NCBI RefSeq assembly: GCF_000143415.4 | Contig: NW_003314303.1 | Span: 277,005-304,468, forward strand | Direction of reading: 5' to 3' | DNA: 27,464 bases | DNA from: Selaginella moellendorffii | Taxonomy: Eukaryota; Streptophyta; Lycopodiopsida; Selaginellales; Selaginellaceae | Shown: piece after piece, positions 10,635-21,551 of the stretch | Layout: every line of letters begins with the position of its first letter | How positions within the stretch are numbered: the first letter of the stretch is position 1 | Notes under the pieces: generated by a model | Database searches by the model: none | The model's input: the letters and a program-made list of their open reading frames with translations, nothing else | Told to the model about the DNA's origin: nothing | Program-made: the position numbers and the translations under genes

Positions 10635-11769
10635 ATGGGGGCCATAAAAGAATGTTATATATAAAGCAATGCAACAAATTAGAGTTTAGATATCTCCTGA
10701 GAACAAGTTTAGTTGTTTTCAGTTGCTAGAATTGTGAAATCCAAGAGAAATGTAAATGTTTTGAAAAATTCTCCTATACACATTTGATGATAGACTTTTA
10801 TAATCACATTGCCTTTTTCCTACTAGGATGTGTTTTGTGTTGGCATCCACATATGCCAAGGCAGAGCACAACATTACACTAAAAAAGACAGTAAGGAAGT
10901 CTTAATAGATTTGCATTATAATGACTATATAAGCTATATTTGTTGGCTGGCTTTTATTCCTTTGAATGCAATGCAATGGCCTCCCAACCCTGCACAATTG
11001 CCACACTTGCTATTGAAACAAGCAAAATCCCTACTCCAAATGATTAATAGTGATGTGTTTGAGATGGATTTCAAGTCTTGTACCTTTGGGATATGAGAAG
11101 ATATCAACCTATTATGTGGGGCAATCTGCAAGTTGGAGGAGGATGCCCGCCAAAAGACCATTGATGACATCCTAGAAAACCTAGCCATCACACACCTCAA
11201 TAGTTCAAGGTTGGTGAACATTATGGTCAACTACTTGGAAAAAGTGGACTCTTGCATATGGGCAGTGATGTGAAAAACATTATTCTGTGAACTAGGACAA
11301 ATTGGAGAAATAATATGCACTTCGTCATCATAGAGGCATGAAGAAGACCACACTATAGTGGGCAATTGATGAGGGCTCTCGCAAATATAGGGATGGACAC
11401 CCTTTTATAGTTGTTTCAAGTACAGAATATCATCCTACCAAAGGGAATTTTTCAAGTGCTTATGGTTTGACAGTAGTGTGAGCAAGTAGTATCAATTTTG
11501 GCTCAAGGAAATAATTGAAAGCTGGCAAATAGTAGTCTTTATTTGCTTCACTGAGAAGTGTGGTAATGCAACCATTCTCTTATATCACATTGGAAGTATA
11601 AGCAAAGGAGTGAGATGACAATGATGCACTACAAGAGGAGTTATATGAAGCTAATAAAACCATGGGCATTTTTGGATTGAAAGAGGAGTTATAAAAGCAC
11701 TTTAAAACCCACTTTTCATTGCCCCACACTAGATGGGACACTAGAAATTTATAGATTAGAGAACTAATA
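10635..11769 (+). repeat. Repeat D, copy 2
   Basis: This is a direct repeat of 5136-6185 and the more complete of the two. It includes roughly 60 bp near 10670-10740 and about 25 bp near 11105-11130 that copy 1 lacks. The two copies share an AT-rich 3' half ending in GAGAACTAATA. No terminal inverted repeat, LTR end or flanking duplication is apparent, so the mechanism of spread is unknown. Confidence 0.85.
10830..11273 (+). pseudogene. Decayed open frame inside repeat D
   Basis: A plus-strand frame runs from 10830 to a TGA at 11271-11273, interrupted by one in-frame TGA at 11094-11096. The part after the stop is rich in Glu, Asp, Leu and Lys with a helical look, and the segment ending in a Cys-Ile-Trp motif is conserved in copy 1 (to about 5695) although copy 1 is shifted upstream. 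I do not recognise the protein. The conservation of the peptide in both copies is modest evidence that D descends from something that once encoded protein. Confidence 0.35.
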
Positions 11770-12036
11770 ATTCGATTAAGGATTCGGCTTCAATAAGGAG
11801 GAATTTGGTGGAAGCTGATTCAAGTCTGTATACAGCACCTCAACCGAATAAGACGACTGCTGTGGAGAAATCTTTCCGGACGAAGGCCTTCTGCGTCGAC
11901 GGATTTCCGGTCTCCTTTCTATACCACTCCTTAGAAAACCGAGGAAGAAATACTCTTCACACCAAGAAATGCGAGTTCATTAGCCACAAATAGCTCCCTT
12001 AAGATAACTTCAAGCCCTAAATTTGAATTTAGGACT
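11770..12036. other. Region 3' of the P450 gene, nothing recognisable
   Basis: This stretch lies between the end of repeat D and the P450 stop codon. It has a 62-codon plus-strand open frame (11805-11993) without a recognisable domain. It may include the P450 3' untranslated region on the minus strand, but no clear polyadenylation signal was identified. Confidence 0.4.
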
Positions 12037-13580
12037 CTAGCGATGGGAGGCACAGACAATGCGGGGCGACGCGACCCCGGCGATGCCCGCGCCCGCGAGC
12101 TCCGCCATCTCGATCGGCTTCCCAAGCGGCGATCGCCAGCTCCAGCGATGCAAGAGGTAGGCGAGGGTGAGCGTGACATGGGGCATGGCCAGCGGGATCC
12201 CGACGCAGCGGCGCCGCCCGGACGAGAAGGGCAGGAGATCGAAGTCGTTTCCCAGCACGCTGTGGTCGCTGCCCAGGAATCGCTCGGGGAGAAAGAGCTC
12301 GGGGTCGCTCCAGACGCTTGGGTCGTGATGGATTGCCCAGATGTTCACGAGGACCGTGGTGTGGGCGGGGATCGTGTAGCCGGCGAGAGTTACCTCGCGA
12401 TCGTTGTAGTGGGGGACGCCCAGCGGCGCGATTGGACGCTTCCGGAAGACTTCCTTGACGATGGCTTGGATGTAAGGCAGGTCGTTTAGATGCGACTCCT
12501 CCAAGGGACGGTCTCTTCCCACGACTCTGTCCAGCTCCTCGTGAGCTTTCTCCTGGACTCTGGGGTTTACTATCAGCTCGGAGATGGCCCATTCGATCGT
12601 CCCCTTGGACGTTCCAGTGCCGGCCAGCAGCAGATCCTGCAAGCATACGTGAGAAAGAATGAAGAACAAGGTAAGTTTTTTCTTTCTACCTGGAGCAGTG
12701 CGATGATCTGGTCGTTGCTCAGCTTGTCTTCTCCTCCCAGAGTCAGCATCACGTCGACGAAGTCCCGGGGATTTTCCGGATCGAAGTCTTTCGCGTGCTC
12801 CTCGATGACTGCTTCCAGAAAGCGAGATCTTGCTGGTAGGACTTCATTCTTGAGTCGGTTTTGCGTCCCTCTGAGCGTGTCCAGCCATCGCATCGCAGGG
12901 ATGTAATCACCGGCAAACAGCCTCCTGGATTCTTTCGCTTGGATCGCCCACGACGCCTTGTAGGCTTCGGCCTCGGGAGTGAGGGGCGTGTCGGTGCCGT
13001 AGAATTTCCTCCCGAACAACACGCACGTCATGAGGTTGGTGAAGTACTCGTGCAGCATGGAGCTGAGATCAAACTCGTGCCCGTCTTTTGCAGACGCCTC
13101 AACGATCGCTCCAAACGCTCCCAGCTCCCTCTTGCGAGTGCTGGCAAAGTGGCTCACCTTGGAAGCCGTGAAGAGCTCTGTGCCGCACACTCGCCGCAGC
13201 ATCTTCCATCGCTCGCCGTGCGGTGCAAAGATAAGGTCCTGGAAGTTGTGGCTAACGAGCCGACTGATGGTGGAGAACAGGGGCCTGCTCGCAAACTCGA
13301 CGTCGTGCTCCTTGAGGACTTGCCTCGCCATCTCCGGGCTGCTGATGATGATGTGAGGCCGGACTCCCAGCCGGAAAGACATAACAGGGCCATACTTTCG
13401 AGCCATCTTGGCCAGGGAGCGATGCCGATAGTCGAGCGAGAAGAGAGAGCCAACGAGGGGCCATGAGAAAGGACCTGGTGGGAAGTTCTTCTTGCTCCTC
13501 GCGCTGGTGGAGTGGAAAATCTGGAAGAGGAGCAGCAGGGCGGCCAGTGACGAGCAAATCCAAGTCAGCAACGCATCCAT
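12037..13580 (-). CDS. Cytochrome P450 monooxygenase, clan-71-like, two exons
   Basis: Exon 1 is 12690-13580 and exon 2 is 12037-12636, with a 53-bp GT-AG phase-0 intron at 12637-12689, giving 496 residues, normal for a microsomal plant P450. The start at 13580 was chosen over an ATG 31 codons upstream because it places a hydrophobic anchor (residues 5-22) at the N-terminus, followed by a basic patch and the Pro-Pro-Gly-Pro hinge at 34-37. C-helix Trp125-x3-Arg129, K-helix Glu359-x2-Arg362, Pro-Glu-Arg-Phe at 414-417 and the haem loop Phe434 to Gly443 with ligand Cys441 are all present. The I-helix reads Ala-Gly-Thr-Gly-Thr-Ser (302-307): the usual Asp/Glu is Gly305 (codon at 12613-12615). 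P450s of this type sit on the ER and oxidise specialised metabolites; the substrate cannot be told from sequence. Confidence 0.93.
12637..12689 (-). other. P450 intron (53 bp)
   Basis: On the minus strand it starts GTAGAA after CTCCAG and ends TTGCAG before GATCTG. It is phase 0 and falls just before the I-helix oxygen-binding motif, a common intron position in plant clan-71 P450 genes. Confidence 0.85.
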
Positions 13581-14249
13581 GATGTTGCCCGGGTAGAAAA
13601 AAGAGATTGGTGGAGCTTTAAGTACGTCGAAGTGATGGATCGAAAGCTCCAGAGGGAGTGTTCGTCGAAGCATCCATGCTCGAATGAGACATCTGGTGGA
13701 GACGAAACTCCCAAGTTGTGCAAACAGTGCAACGAAAGGTACGACGAAACTTCGGTTTTCGTGGACGAGACGAATTGTTTTTCTATGATTAATATAGATA
13801 TTCTGAGAATAATGTATTTTACCTAAGGTCTGGGTTTATGTGCTTTATGTGTTAGAGATGCTCCCGAACGTTTTGTCTCCCGAGGAGATAGATGTGATCC
13901 ACACCAGGATTTCATGGATGACGTAGAGCACATTAAAGGCACTAGAGAGCTAGAGACTGTTTAAAGTAGTAGACACATTGACATGGCGCTTGAGTCTCTC
14001 CTTTTTCTTCTTCTTACTTTGGGATTTTAGTAATCTCGGCTGGATGAAGGTGCAACCTCTGCACAATCGCCATGAACCAGATAGCAGCCCCCACGGAAGA
14101 GGAAGTCCACGTACGTGTGGGCGAGCTCCAGCTCCCATATCTTGCCTGAATCAGACAGCACGACATAGTTTTCATCCTCGGCTGAGTGAGAAGGTTTCGG
14201 CTTAAGCAAGGCGGCCAAGCATGCAGCCGAAGCAGTTGGTCCTCCAATT
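13581..14249. other. Upstream of P450; minus-strand fragment of unknown origin
   Basis: The first part should hold the P450 promoter and leader (minus strand); no convincing TATA box was found. At 14027-14260 a 77-codon minus-strand frame has a protein-like composition (alternating hydrophobic and acidic residues, two Cys) but no domain I can name. It could be a fragment of a rearranged gene next to the kinase-like piece. Confidence 0.35.
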
Positions 14250-14710
14250 GAGCTCTTCAAGAATTCAGGACGCTCTGGCTGCCAGTGGATCCAAGGTCAG
14301 GATCCCCAAGATCCTGTGGTCAGGCTGGGCTTTACAGCTGTTTAACTGGGAGCCAAGCTGCTGGGGACGGTGCAGGAGCTGCACAAGCAAGGGATAATCC
14401 ACGGACATCAGCGCCAGGAACGTTGCTTACCGCGAGCAAGGCATTGGTTTGAAGAGGTTCTCTGGATTGCCACATTTGCATCGGAGGACAACGGTAGCGG
14501 GGGAACCAGCCCTGTCAAGGATCTGGAATTCGGCTCCATGAACTTGGTGTTCTGCAATGCAATTCATGCTTCAGCGGAAAGGTGGCTGGGATGGATTTGC
14601 CATGGTCAGCTGCTGTGCAGGAGGAGGACAAGGACTCGGTGGTCTTACTGTATGGCATGCAATTTGCGAAATCTGACTGTGATGCCACCAGTTGCCAGCA
14701 CTCAATTTCC
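14250..14710 (+). pseudogene. Protein-kinase-like gene fragment, broken
   Basis: The plus-strand frame leading to about 14405 ends in a segment resembling the kinase catalytic loop: Leu-His-Lys-Gln-Gly-Ile-Ile-His-Gly. The expected Asp and the following Ile-Ser-Ala-Arg-Asn are found only after switching frame, consistent with a 2-nt loss at about 14403. An in-frame TAA lies at 14343-14345. Another frame change is needed near 14540-14560, after which a protein-like reading continues to about 14700. Only the region around the catalytic loop is recognisable; N-lobe motifs were not found. Chance resemblance cannot be excluded. Confidence 0.4.
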
Positions 14711-17700
14711 GATTGGATGTCAAATATATGAGCTTTTTATATACATAGATGACTCCCGTAATAGAAACCATGTCATGCATGGTGCCACATGCATTCATGG
14801 CATCCACCATATCATCATATGTTCCACACCTGAAGATAGGGTTGGGTCTGGCATCTTTGGATGTGAGGGGTTTTCGTAGTTACACTACATAGTGAGTTAA
14901 TTTATGTCCTATCTCTGGTCATGTGTCCTGTTTGTAGTTTGGCTGAGTCCAAAAACTAGAGTATAGAGGCAGGGTGTTGACAAGCAAAGGAGATTCTGAG
15001 TAAACTCAAATAACTACATTATATATCTCTAACCATGTGAAACACTAGGTGAGGAGGCAAACAGCATTTTGTCCTCCTTCAGCTTTGCTTGTTCTAGTGT
15101 GGAAGTGGTGGAGGACAATGTTTTGCCTGTAAGCAGAAACTTCATACTTATATCTGTAATTTCTTAATTTCTTAGGCATTCAAGACTTTCTTGTGAACAA
15201 AAGGATTCACTAGTCCAGATACATTTGCCATCTAGTTACATCTCAAGATTCTTAAACAAAAACTACAAGGTACCTAGTAAACTACTTCCAAATTACAAGG
15301 CCAACTTTGTGCAAATTTATGTGCATTGTCATTCCGAATTGAAGGGGTGTATACAACAGAGTACCAACAAAGGAGATATTGAGTCAGGTTTGGAGTAATG
15401 TAGCTATAAATCATGCTGGCACAAACTGGGGTATCATCAACTCCTGGTTTAGTTATTGAATAGTAGGATATAGATTTAACTGACAGCAAGTTTATGAAAC
15501 ATTGGCAATGCATGATCTAACAAGATTACAATAGAGGCATCTGTCTAGAATTCGAAGATGAATTTACACTTATGTGCTATGCCTTATGGACTGCATATAT
15601 TTCATTGTATTTGTGAAGACTTAAACATTCATTGTGGCAACATATTGCAAGCTTGTATCATATGGATTCTACATTTATGCTTTGATATGTGGGGGAACTT
15701 ATATAGTCACTTGCAAGCTATCAACCATAAAACAGACATATATGATTTTTAACACATATGCACTGTTGTACACAGATTTAGTTAGCCTAAATGCATTAGG
15801 AGTGACAATGCTCTTGAACATAATGTGGTAGAGAATGATATGGAATGTTTTTGGGGTCCTCAAAGCAAAAGTTTTATTTGTGGGACATCAACAACTCAGT
15901 CTACCTTTAATATTTTATTGTGCATATTCATCACCACTTACCTTGCAGCACATCAAGCACTTCTAGCTTGAATTGTAAAAGCTCATGGTGTAGAGTCTAT
16001 GGAGGATATTGGCATATTGGATGTTTCCAATACATGACATAAGTATAGTCTGCAATATGTTTTTATGCCATATCTTGCCAAAGACATATCTCATTAGGTC
16101 GTTATGTGGAAGTTACAAGAGGTGCATCCATATCAATGTGGTGGGTTCTTAGGCCATCTCACATACCAGAAAATTTATTCTAGCCCCTAGAGTGTGAGCT
16201 TGGGTAAGCCTTTCCTTTGATGATAATATGCATAAACTTTCACACCACTTGTAAAATCATTTGACCATTATCTTCAAGGGACATAGTGCCAGGTTTGATG
16301 CTTATAAGTGCTGAAGGTGCAACACTCTCTTAGGTATTACTTCCCTTTTTTCTATCATATAAAGTATGCTGATGTCTCAGGAACTTGTTATTATGAGGAA
16401 TCAGGCTTTTCTATTAACATAGGTCTTCCTTTTGCAACACCAGTCAAAGTAGTGGGCAAAAACAATTTTTTTGGTTTTGGTTTCTCTTGTTTTAGAGTGT
16501 TTGCTTTGATGTGGGAAAACCATAAATAAGGGTGGTTTGCTATGCCCTAACAACATCAAATCATGTGATTAATTATTAAACCAAAAGCATTTCATCTTTC
16601 TCTAGGGTTTGAACTATGTGTGTTTTTTTAAGGAACTAGAGCTTCAATATTACACTTCAGTCACACACTCCATGGTAAACCTTTTTCATTTCCTTTCATC
16701 TTTATGGCAAGCCTCACCTCCATTTTTATTTTCCCATAGGCAAGAAGTAAAGACTCAACATAATACATGAAGGTGGAGGTATTTGACCTTAGAATAGTGC
16801 TAGAAACCATGCTCTAGCTGATACTAGCAAACCTCACAATCTTCCTTTTACCTCCAATTTGCAAACCACACATGTGGGCCTAGTTTCAATAATTCTGTCT
16901 GTGCATAAGTATGTAGGGGTGCAACTTGTCAATACACCAACTCGAGTAGTTAATAACCCTCCACCAAATATTTTCTTCTAATCAAGCAATGAGTAGCTTT
17001 CCACTAGGATTTGGACATCTATTCTAAGGCTTGGGTGCTCTACCGGCCCAAAGACAATCAATTAGTAGTGCCACTGATAGCACCCCAATGCAATTGCTTT
17101 AGATGCAATGAACACCACCACTTGTAGGTATGGGTAGCACCCAATGCAATCACTACAGTTGGAACAAACACCAACACTAACAAACAATATACTGCATAGA
17201 GGCATAGGGTCATCAACTCTGTTATATAGCAATAGCTCCTCTATAATCTAGAGCTTGAGTTTGCCACTTAATCCACATTGAGGGGAGTCTAGAGTCATCA
17301 CACCACCCTTACTACATTCTAGATGCCTGGTTTTGCCTCCTTCCAATTTGGCTTAAGGAGAGGGCCAATTTTCTATATCTCTATAGATTCAATCCATATT
17401 CTTCTTTAAAGAGAGCAACTACTAGAGCCTCTCCTCTCAGTGTGGAAGGCCTAAATGCTAGTCCAAGATGTTGGGAGCTATTAGTGGTGAGGGCCCCTTG
17501 AGTGCAACTTTGTCCTATGAGAATGAAGAAACACATTGTTATTCCTATAGCCTAAACTTTGCATCTCTATGGGAAATAAAGGGAGCCAATAATGAAGATC
17601 CTAGAACTTAAAGATGTCCCCTTATGACTTCCAGAATGCATGCCATAGAGGGAATTTATATCAGAGTTTACTTTTAGTTAGACACCATCCAATATGCTAT

Positions 17701-18528
17701 CTAAGAGCATCATAAAAGGCATATATCAACATTCCAACTATGCAAGTATCTAGTATTGGAGCATTTATTTAGTGATTAAGACAATCCAATAGGTTGACCC
17801 CCCACCTAGACACAACAAAATATAGGCTTGCCTTATATACAACTTGATCATCAATTTGCAATAAATCAAACCACTATCAATTCACTATGATTTTCCTTTA
17901 CAACATTATGCTTCATATAACCCAACAGCATTAAATTGCTTACCAACAGTAAATGTGTTCTCTAATGTAGAAGGAAAAGTGGCTAAAAGATGGGTGTTAT
18001 ACATCCGATTCCTACAGTGATTGACGACAGCAGCACTATCAGAACGGAGATTTTGCAAAGGCTGAAACTTACGAAAATAAATTCAACTTTATTAGTAGTA
18101 TTGGATTATGACCATATAGGAGTTTATATAATGCAACACTAATAAAACTCTCTTCCTTATGACATACGTATACTAAAAATATGGCAAATAACTATCCTAC
18201 AACTGTTTGTGGTTATTTTCACCCACTACAATATATGTTTTTTGAAAGGGTTTGTAATGCATGTAATCATGGGATGAGATTTGGATATACTATCACTATA
18301 AATTTTTAGAACTTTAGGGGATAAATAGGGATAAAATAGCTATTAAAGGCTCTTTTATCAAGCAATTACCCCTTTTTTCAGTTAGTTTAAGGGGAGAAAA
18401 ATAGAGTGCACTATAAGAGTTATGAGCCAATGTTAATCATCAAGCCCCCACCACTAACTTCTATAGAGCAAATACTTAATGGACACAATTAAAACATCAG
18501 TATTGAAGAGCCTCTTACTACTAATGAC
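14711..18528. other. AT-rich spacer, no recognisable gene
   Basis: Nearly 4 kb of AT-rich sequence with many stops in all frames. The longest open frames (for example 15558-15752 and 16308-16529) are short, hydrophobic and without motif. A weak partial tandem repeat of about 55-60 bp is seen around 17077-17175, where TAGCACC(C)CAATGCAAT recurs. It may hold old, unreadable transposon remnants, but none can be supported. Confidence 0.6.
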
Positions 18529-18548
18529 AATGTTAATGAGGAAAAAAA
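18529..18548 (+). repeat. 20-bp flanking repeat of element B, left
   Basis: AATGTTAATGAGGAAAAAAA ends exactly at the TG start of element B and differs by one base from 20026-20045, which begins exactly after the CA end. Confidence 0.75.
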
Positions 18549-18908
18549 TGTGAGCCACAAAATCCCTAGGCCCCAAAGTGGTGCCGGAAGGGTGCCACGT
18601 GGTAGTGGCCAAAGCGAAAGCCAAACGAGCGTAACACGTTTGGACTAAAAGCTCCGACTGGAAAGGTCGAGAGCGGGAGTGGAACTCCCAACAAAGGGCT
18701 CGAGGAATGAGCACGAAGCGAGCCATAAGCAAGGCTCTAAAAAAGGGACCCGAGATGGAGTCCGAGATGGACCGAGACGGAGTCCGAGGTGGAATCCAAA
18801 ATGGATCCAAGATGGAGTCCAAGATGGAGTCCGAGATGGACCAAGACGGAGTCCGAGATGGAGTCTGAGATGGACCTGAGATGGAGTCCGAGATGGAACC
18901 GAGACCGG

Positions 18909-18957
<49 letters not shown>

Positions 18958-20025
18958 TCCGAGTCCGAATCTGGGACCGAGTCCGAGTCCGAGTATGAGT
19001 CTGAATACTAATACAGGTAGTTGGGTGAAAGCCCAAAGTGATCGTCCCCCCGGGGGGGGGCTGCAGGGGGTTCCAAAAGTATAGTAGGGAGAGTGTGGGG
19101 GTTGGAGCCCAGTGGAGCCAGTTTGGCCAGGAAAGGCCAGTTTGGCCCAGGAAGGCCAGACCCAGTGTTGGGTGATGAGCTGACCACTGGGAAGTCCAAG
19201 ACTAAAGTGAACACGGACTAACAAGCGGGGTAGCTTGGTGAAGTGTTCAAGAGCCGACTTTAGTTCCCCCGGGAGATCGACTAGCCGATGCTCCTAGTCC
19301 AAGTGTGGGTGGCACTACCTACTCGGATACCAGGCGTGGCTCAATGGAACCTCGCTCTAAGCCCATGGCTAGAGCACCCAGGGGCGGAAGGCGGGGAGAG
19401 TACCCAAGTGGCTCGCGTAAGGCCACGGTGTTCCGAAATGTTGTCCCAAAGGCCCAGACTGTGGAAAGGAAGAGGAGCAGTCCTTTGGGGCAGTGACCAA
19501 GGACACAGTTGTGTGGTGAAGAAGTCCCAGAGGACCGTGGGACTTAGTGGTCAGGCCTGTGGGCCTCAATCCAGTGGCAATGTTGGCAAACACGACCAGG
19601 GGCAGAAAGGGACTTAGTGGAGACTGGCAGAGGGATATTGGGGAAGGCTATTCCCCTTGTCGGTAGGCATCCTAAGGATGCTAAGGAGTGGATCTGAGAT
19701 GACCACTCACGGATGGATTGCCTAGTCTTGGAGAGCCAAGACTGTGATGCAAGTGGTATTGGACTACCAGTGTGGCAAAGGTGATTAGGCATGGCCTTAG
19801 CATAATAGGTTGCCATGTTGGTGGTACCTTTGAGTGTCGATCATGGGATCGGACACGTGGAGCACTTGGACTAAGTGCAAATGTTGAGTGGCATAGATGC
19901 CATTCTCGGGGCTAACAAGTCCCAAATCCTGAATTGGACTTATGGAGGTGGTGAATGAGACTTCTCCAAGTGGGTGGAGGTGTAGTTAAGTGACTAAAGT
20001 AGAATGGAAAATTTAGTCTCTTACA
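18549..20025. mobile_element. Element B: second copy of element A
   Basis: It has the same TGTGAG start and CTTACA end as element A and is collinear throughout, including the hexamer array, the G-rich run, the TATA-like stretch (minus strand, near 19075-19087) and the long GC-rich remainder. At 1477 bp it is shorter than A mainly because its array is shorter. Unlike A it is flanked by a 20-bp direct repeat, not a 5-bp one. It lies in AT-rich DNA and interrupts no recognisable gene. Confidence 0.8.
18748..19008. repeat. GAGNNN hexamer satellite in element B
   Basis: The order of zones matches element A: 12-base composites to about 18897, GAGACC hexamers to about 18954, then GAGTCC hexamers. 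The array is about 260 bp against about 620 bp in A, so repeat number varies between copies while the order of unit types is kept. Confidence 0.9.
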
Positions 20026-20045
20026 AATGTTAATAAGGAAAAAAA
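20026..20045 (+). repeat. 20-bp flanking repeat of element B, right
   Basis: AATGTTAATAAGGAAAAAAA begins at the first base after element B and matches 18529-18548 at 19 of 20 positions. Confidence 0.75.
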
Positions 20046-20415
20046 TGATGGGCCATACAATGAGTAAGATGAAGCAAAACCTTTTTATCTTAAGAATTCC
20101 CACATCCAAAAAGCTAGTTTTAGTAAATTTCTCTTTCCTTCCTTATGCAAGTCCTCACTAAAGGCCCCATCTACTCTTGTAGCACAACCCATGGTAGTCT
20201 TAAATAGTGATAATGGTTTTGGGCCAGAAAATCTCATATAGCCACCACCACCTTTTTGTGATGAAGGCTACTAGACACTAGTCCTTCATCTTCACCAATG
20301 TAAATACTTGAGATATGGGAATAATAAATTAATTAGGGTTTAGACCTTTGCTTAAATACAAGAATGGATCCCACTACTGGAAATGCTAACTCTATAACAA
20401 CTCAAGTGTAAGTGG
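20046..20415. other. AT-rich spacer between elements B and C
   Basis: No open frame, repeat end or RNA signature was recognised here. Confidence 0.6.
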
Positions 20416-20420
20416 TTTAG
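20416..20420 (+). repeat. Target-site duplication of element C, left
   Basis: TTTAG, identical to 21547-21551, abuts the TG end of element C. Confidence 0.65.
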
Positions 20421-21546
20421 TGTCGTAAATGTGACTTCGGGTATCGAAAGTTACCTGTCGGCCAGTCCTTACGGACACTCTTTCTTTACTGCCACGATGG
20501 CAGGAGGTTGGTATTGTTGGGCCCATTATCAATCTCTGCCTAAGCTAGTTAAGAAACTGGTCTTTGCGTGTGCACTTGGCCAGAAGAGCATAAGGAAGGA
20601 ATTCCTAAGTGTCTATTTAGTCAAACATACTTGACCTGGTTAGAGAAACTCATTCGTTGACTTACACTTGCTAGTGTTAGGAACCCCTGCGATATTGAGA
20701 TTGGTCCCTCAATAATTCGTTAAATGATAGCTTATTATGTCTGCCAAACACCTTCGCTATCATACCCTTTGTGTTAATCTCATTTCGGTCCCAAATACTA
20801 TTTATGGAAAGTGTCTAGATTTGCTCATTTGGCATATCTACGGAATGTAGAGATCGACCTGAACACAATGGTGTTCATCCCATGTCCAAATTCACAATCT
20901 AGCGCCATTCTATATTTAATAAGTTTCAAACTTGTTCCAGAGACTAACTCCTGATACTAAGGGAGGCTTGGGGTGAAAGCCCAAAGTGTGTGTTCCTGAA
21001 AGGGGGGGGGGGGGGGGGCACTGTGGGGGGTTCCAAATGTATAATAGGGATAGTGGGTAGGTCGGGCATGGCTGACCAACCTGAGGCATAGTTTAGCTCT
21101 CGCTTGCGTTCTTGTCCTCGTTCTGCGTCCAGCTTGGGTCTAAGCCCAAGCTCCACACCATGCTAGCTGGTGGAATACCCATATCTTCACGTTAGGCCAC
21201 CGGTATGCCAAAATAGCGCTAGACTCCGTTTGGCTCCATTTGCATGCTGGTCCTGGCATTGGGATGCTGGTTGCTCTAGGACTGTTCCAAATCGCTCCAA
21301 GCTCTTGTCCCTTTGCTCCTTGAGCTGTATACTCGGGAGTTGCTCTGTGGTTCGGTTCTGTTGCTCCTTGGCTCCATACTTGGGAGTTTGGCACCATTCC
21401 TTCGTTTAGTGGCCCAAGGCCCTGAACCTCGGGTTCCACACCACTGTCCTTGGACACATGGCATAAAGAAGGTTTAGGCTCCGCTTCGTGGTGTTATCCT
21501 ATGGTAAATCACCATAGAATAAAGGGTAAAAACCACGTGTGCTACA
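20421..21546. mobile_element. Element C: solo LTR, distant relative of A and B
   Basis: The 1126-bp segment starts TGTCG, ends GCTACA (TGT...ACA) and is flanked by the 5-bp direct repeat TTTAG (20416-20420 and 21547-21551), so it is a solo LTR. It shares with A and B a short core of about 90 bp: GGTGAAAGCCCAAAG, a long G run (17 G at 21002-21018), then TTCCAAATGTATAATAGGG. Weaker similarity follows further right (around TCTAAGCCCAAG). It lacks the hexamer array. On the minus strand the shared core reads as a TATA-like element followed by a C run, as expected of an LTR promoter. Confidence 0.75.
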
Positions 21547-21551
21547 TTTAG
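21547..21551 (+). repeat. Target-site duplication of element C, right
   Basis: TTTAG, identical to 20416-20420, abuts the CA end of element C. Confidence 0.65.

Noticed and set aside
12043-13466. Plus-strand open frames opposite the P450
   Set aside because: They are antisense to a complete P450 with all hallmark motifs and have no recognisable domain.
15558-16529. Short plus-strand open frames (64-73 codons) in the AT-rich spacer
   Set aside because: Composition is that of the surrounding AT-rich DNA, with no motif, homologous copy or splice context.
2603-20025. Elements A and B as the two LTRs of one giant retrotransposon
   Set aside because: A has its own GGTAG duplication on both sides and sits inside a gypsy gag; B has different flanking repeats; the DNA between holds unrelated genes.
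20409-20420. TGTAAGTGG at 20408 as the start of element C
   Set aside because: No flanking duplication pairs with it. The TG at 20421 is preceded by TTTAG, which also follows the CA end at 21546.
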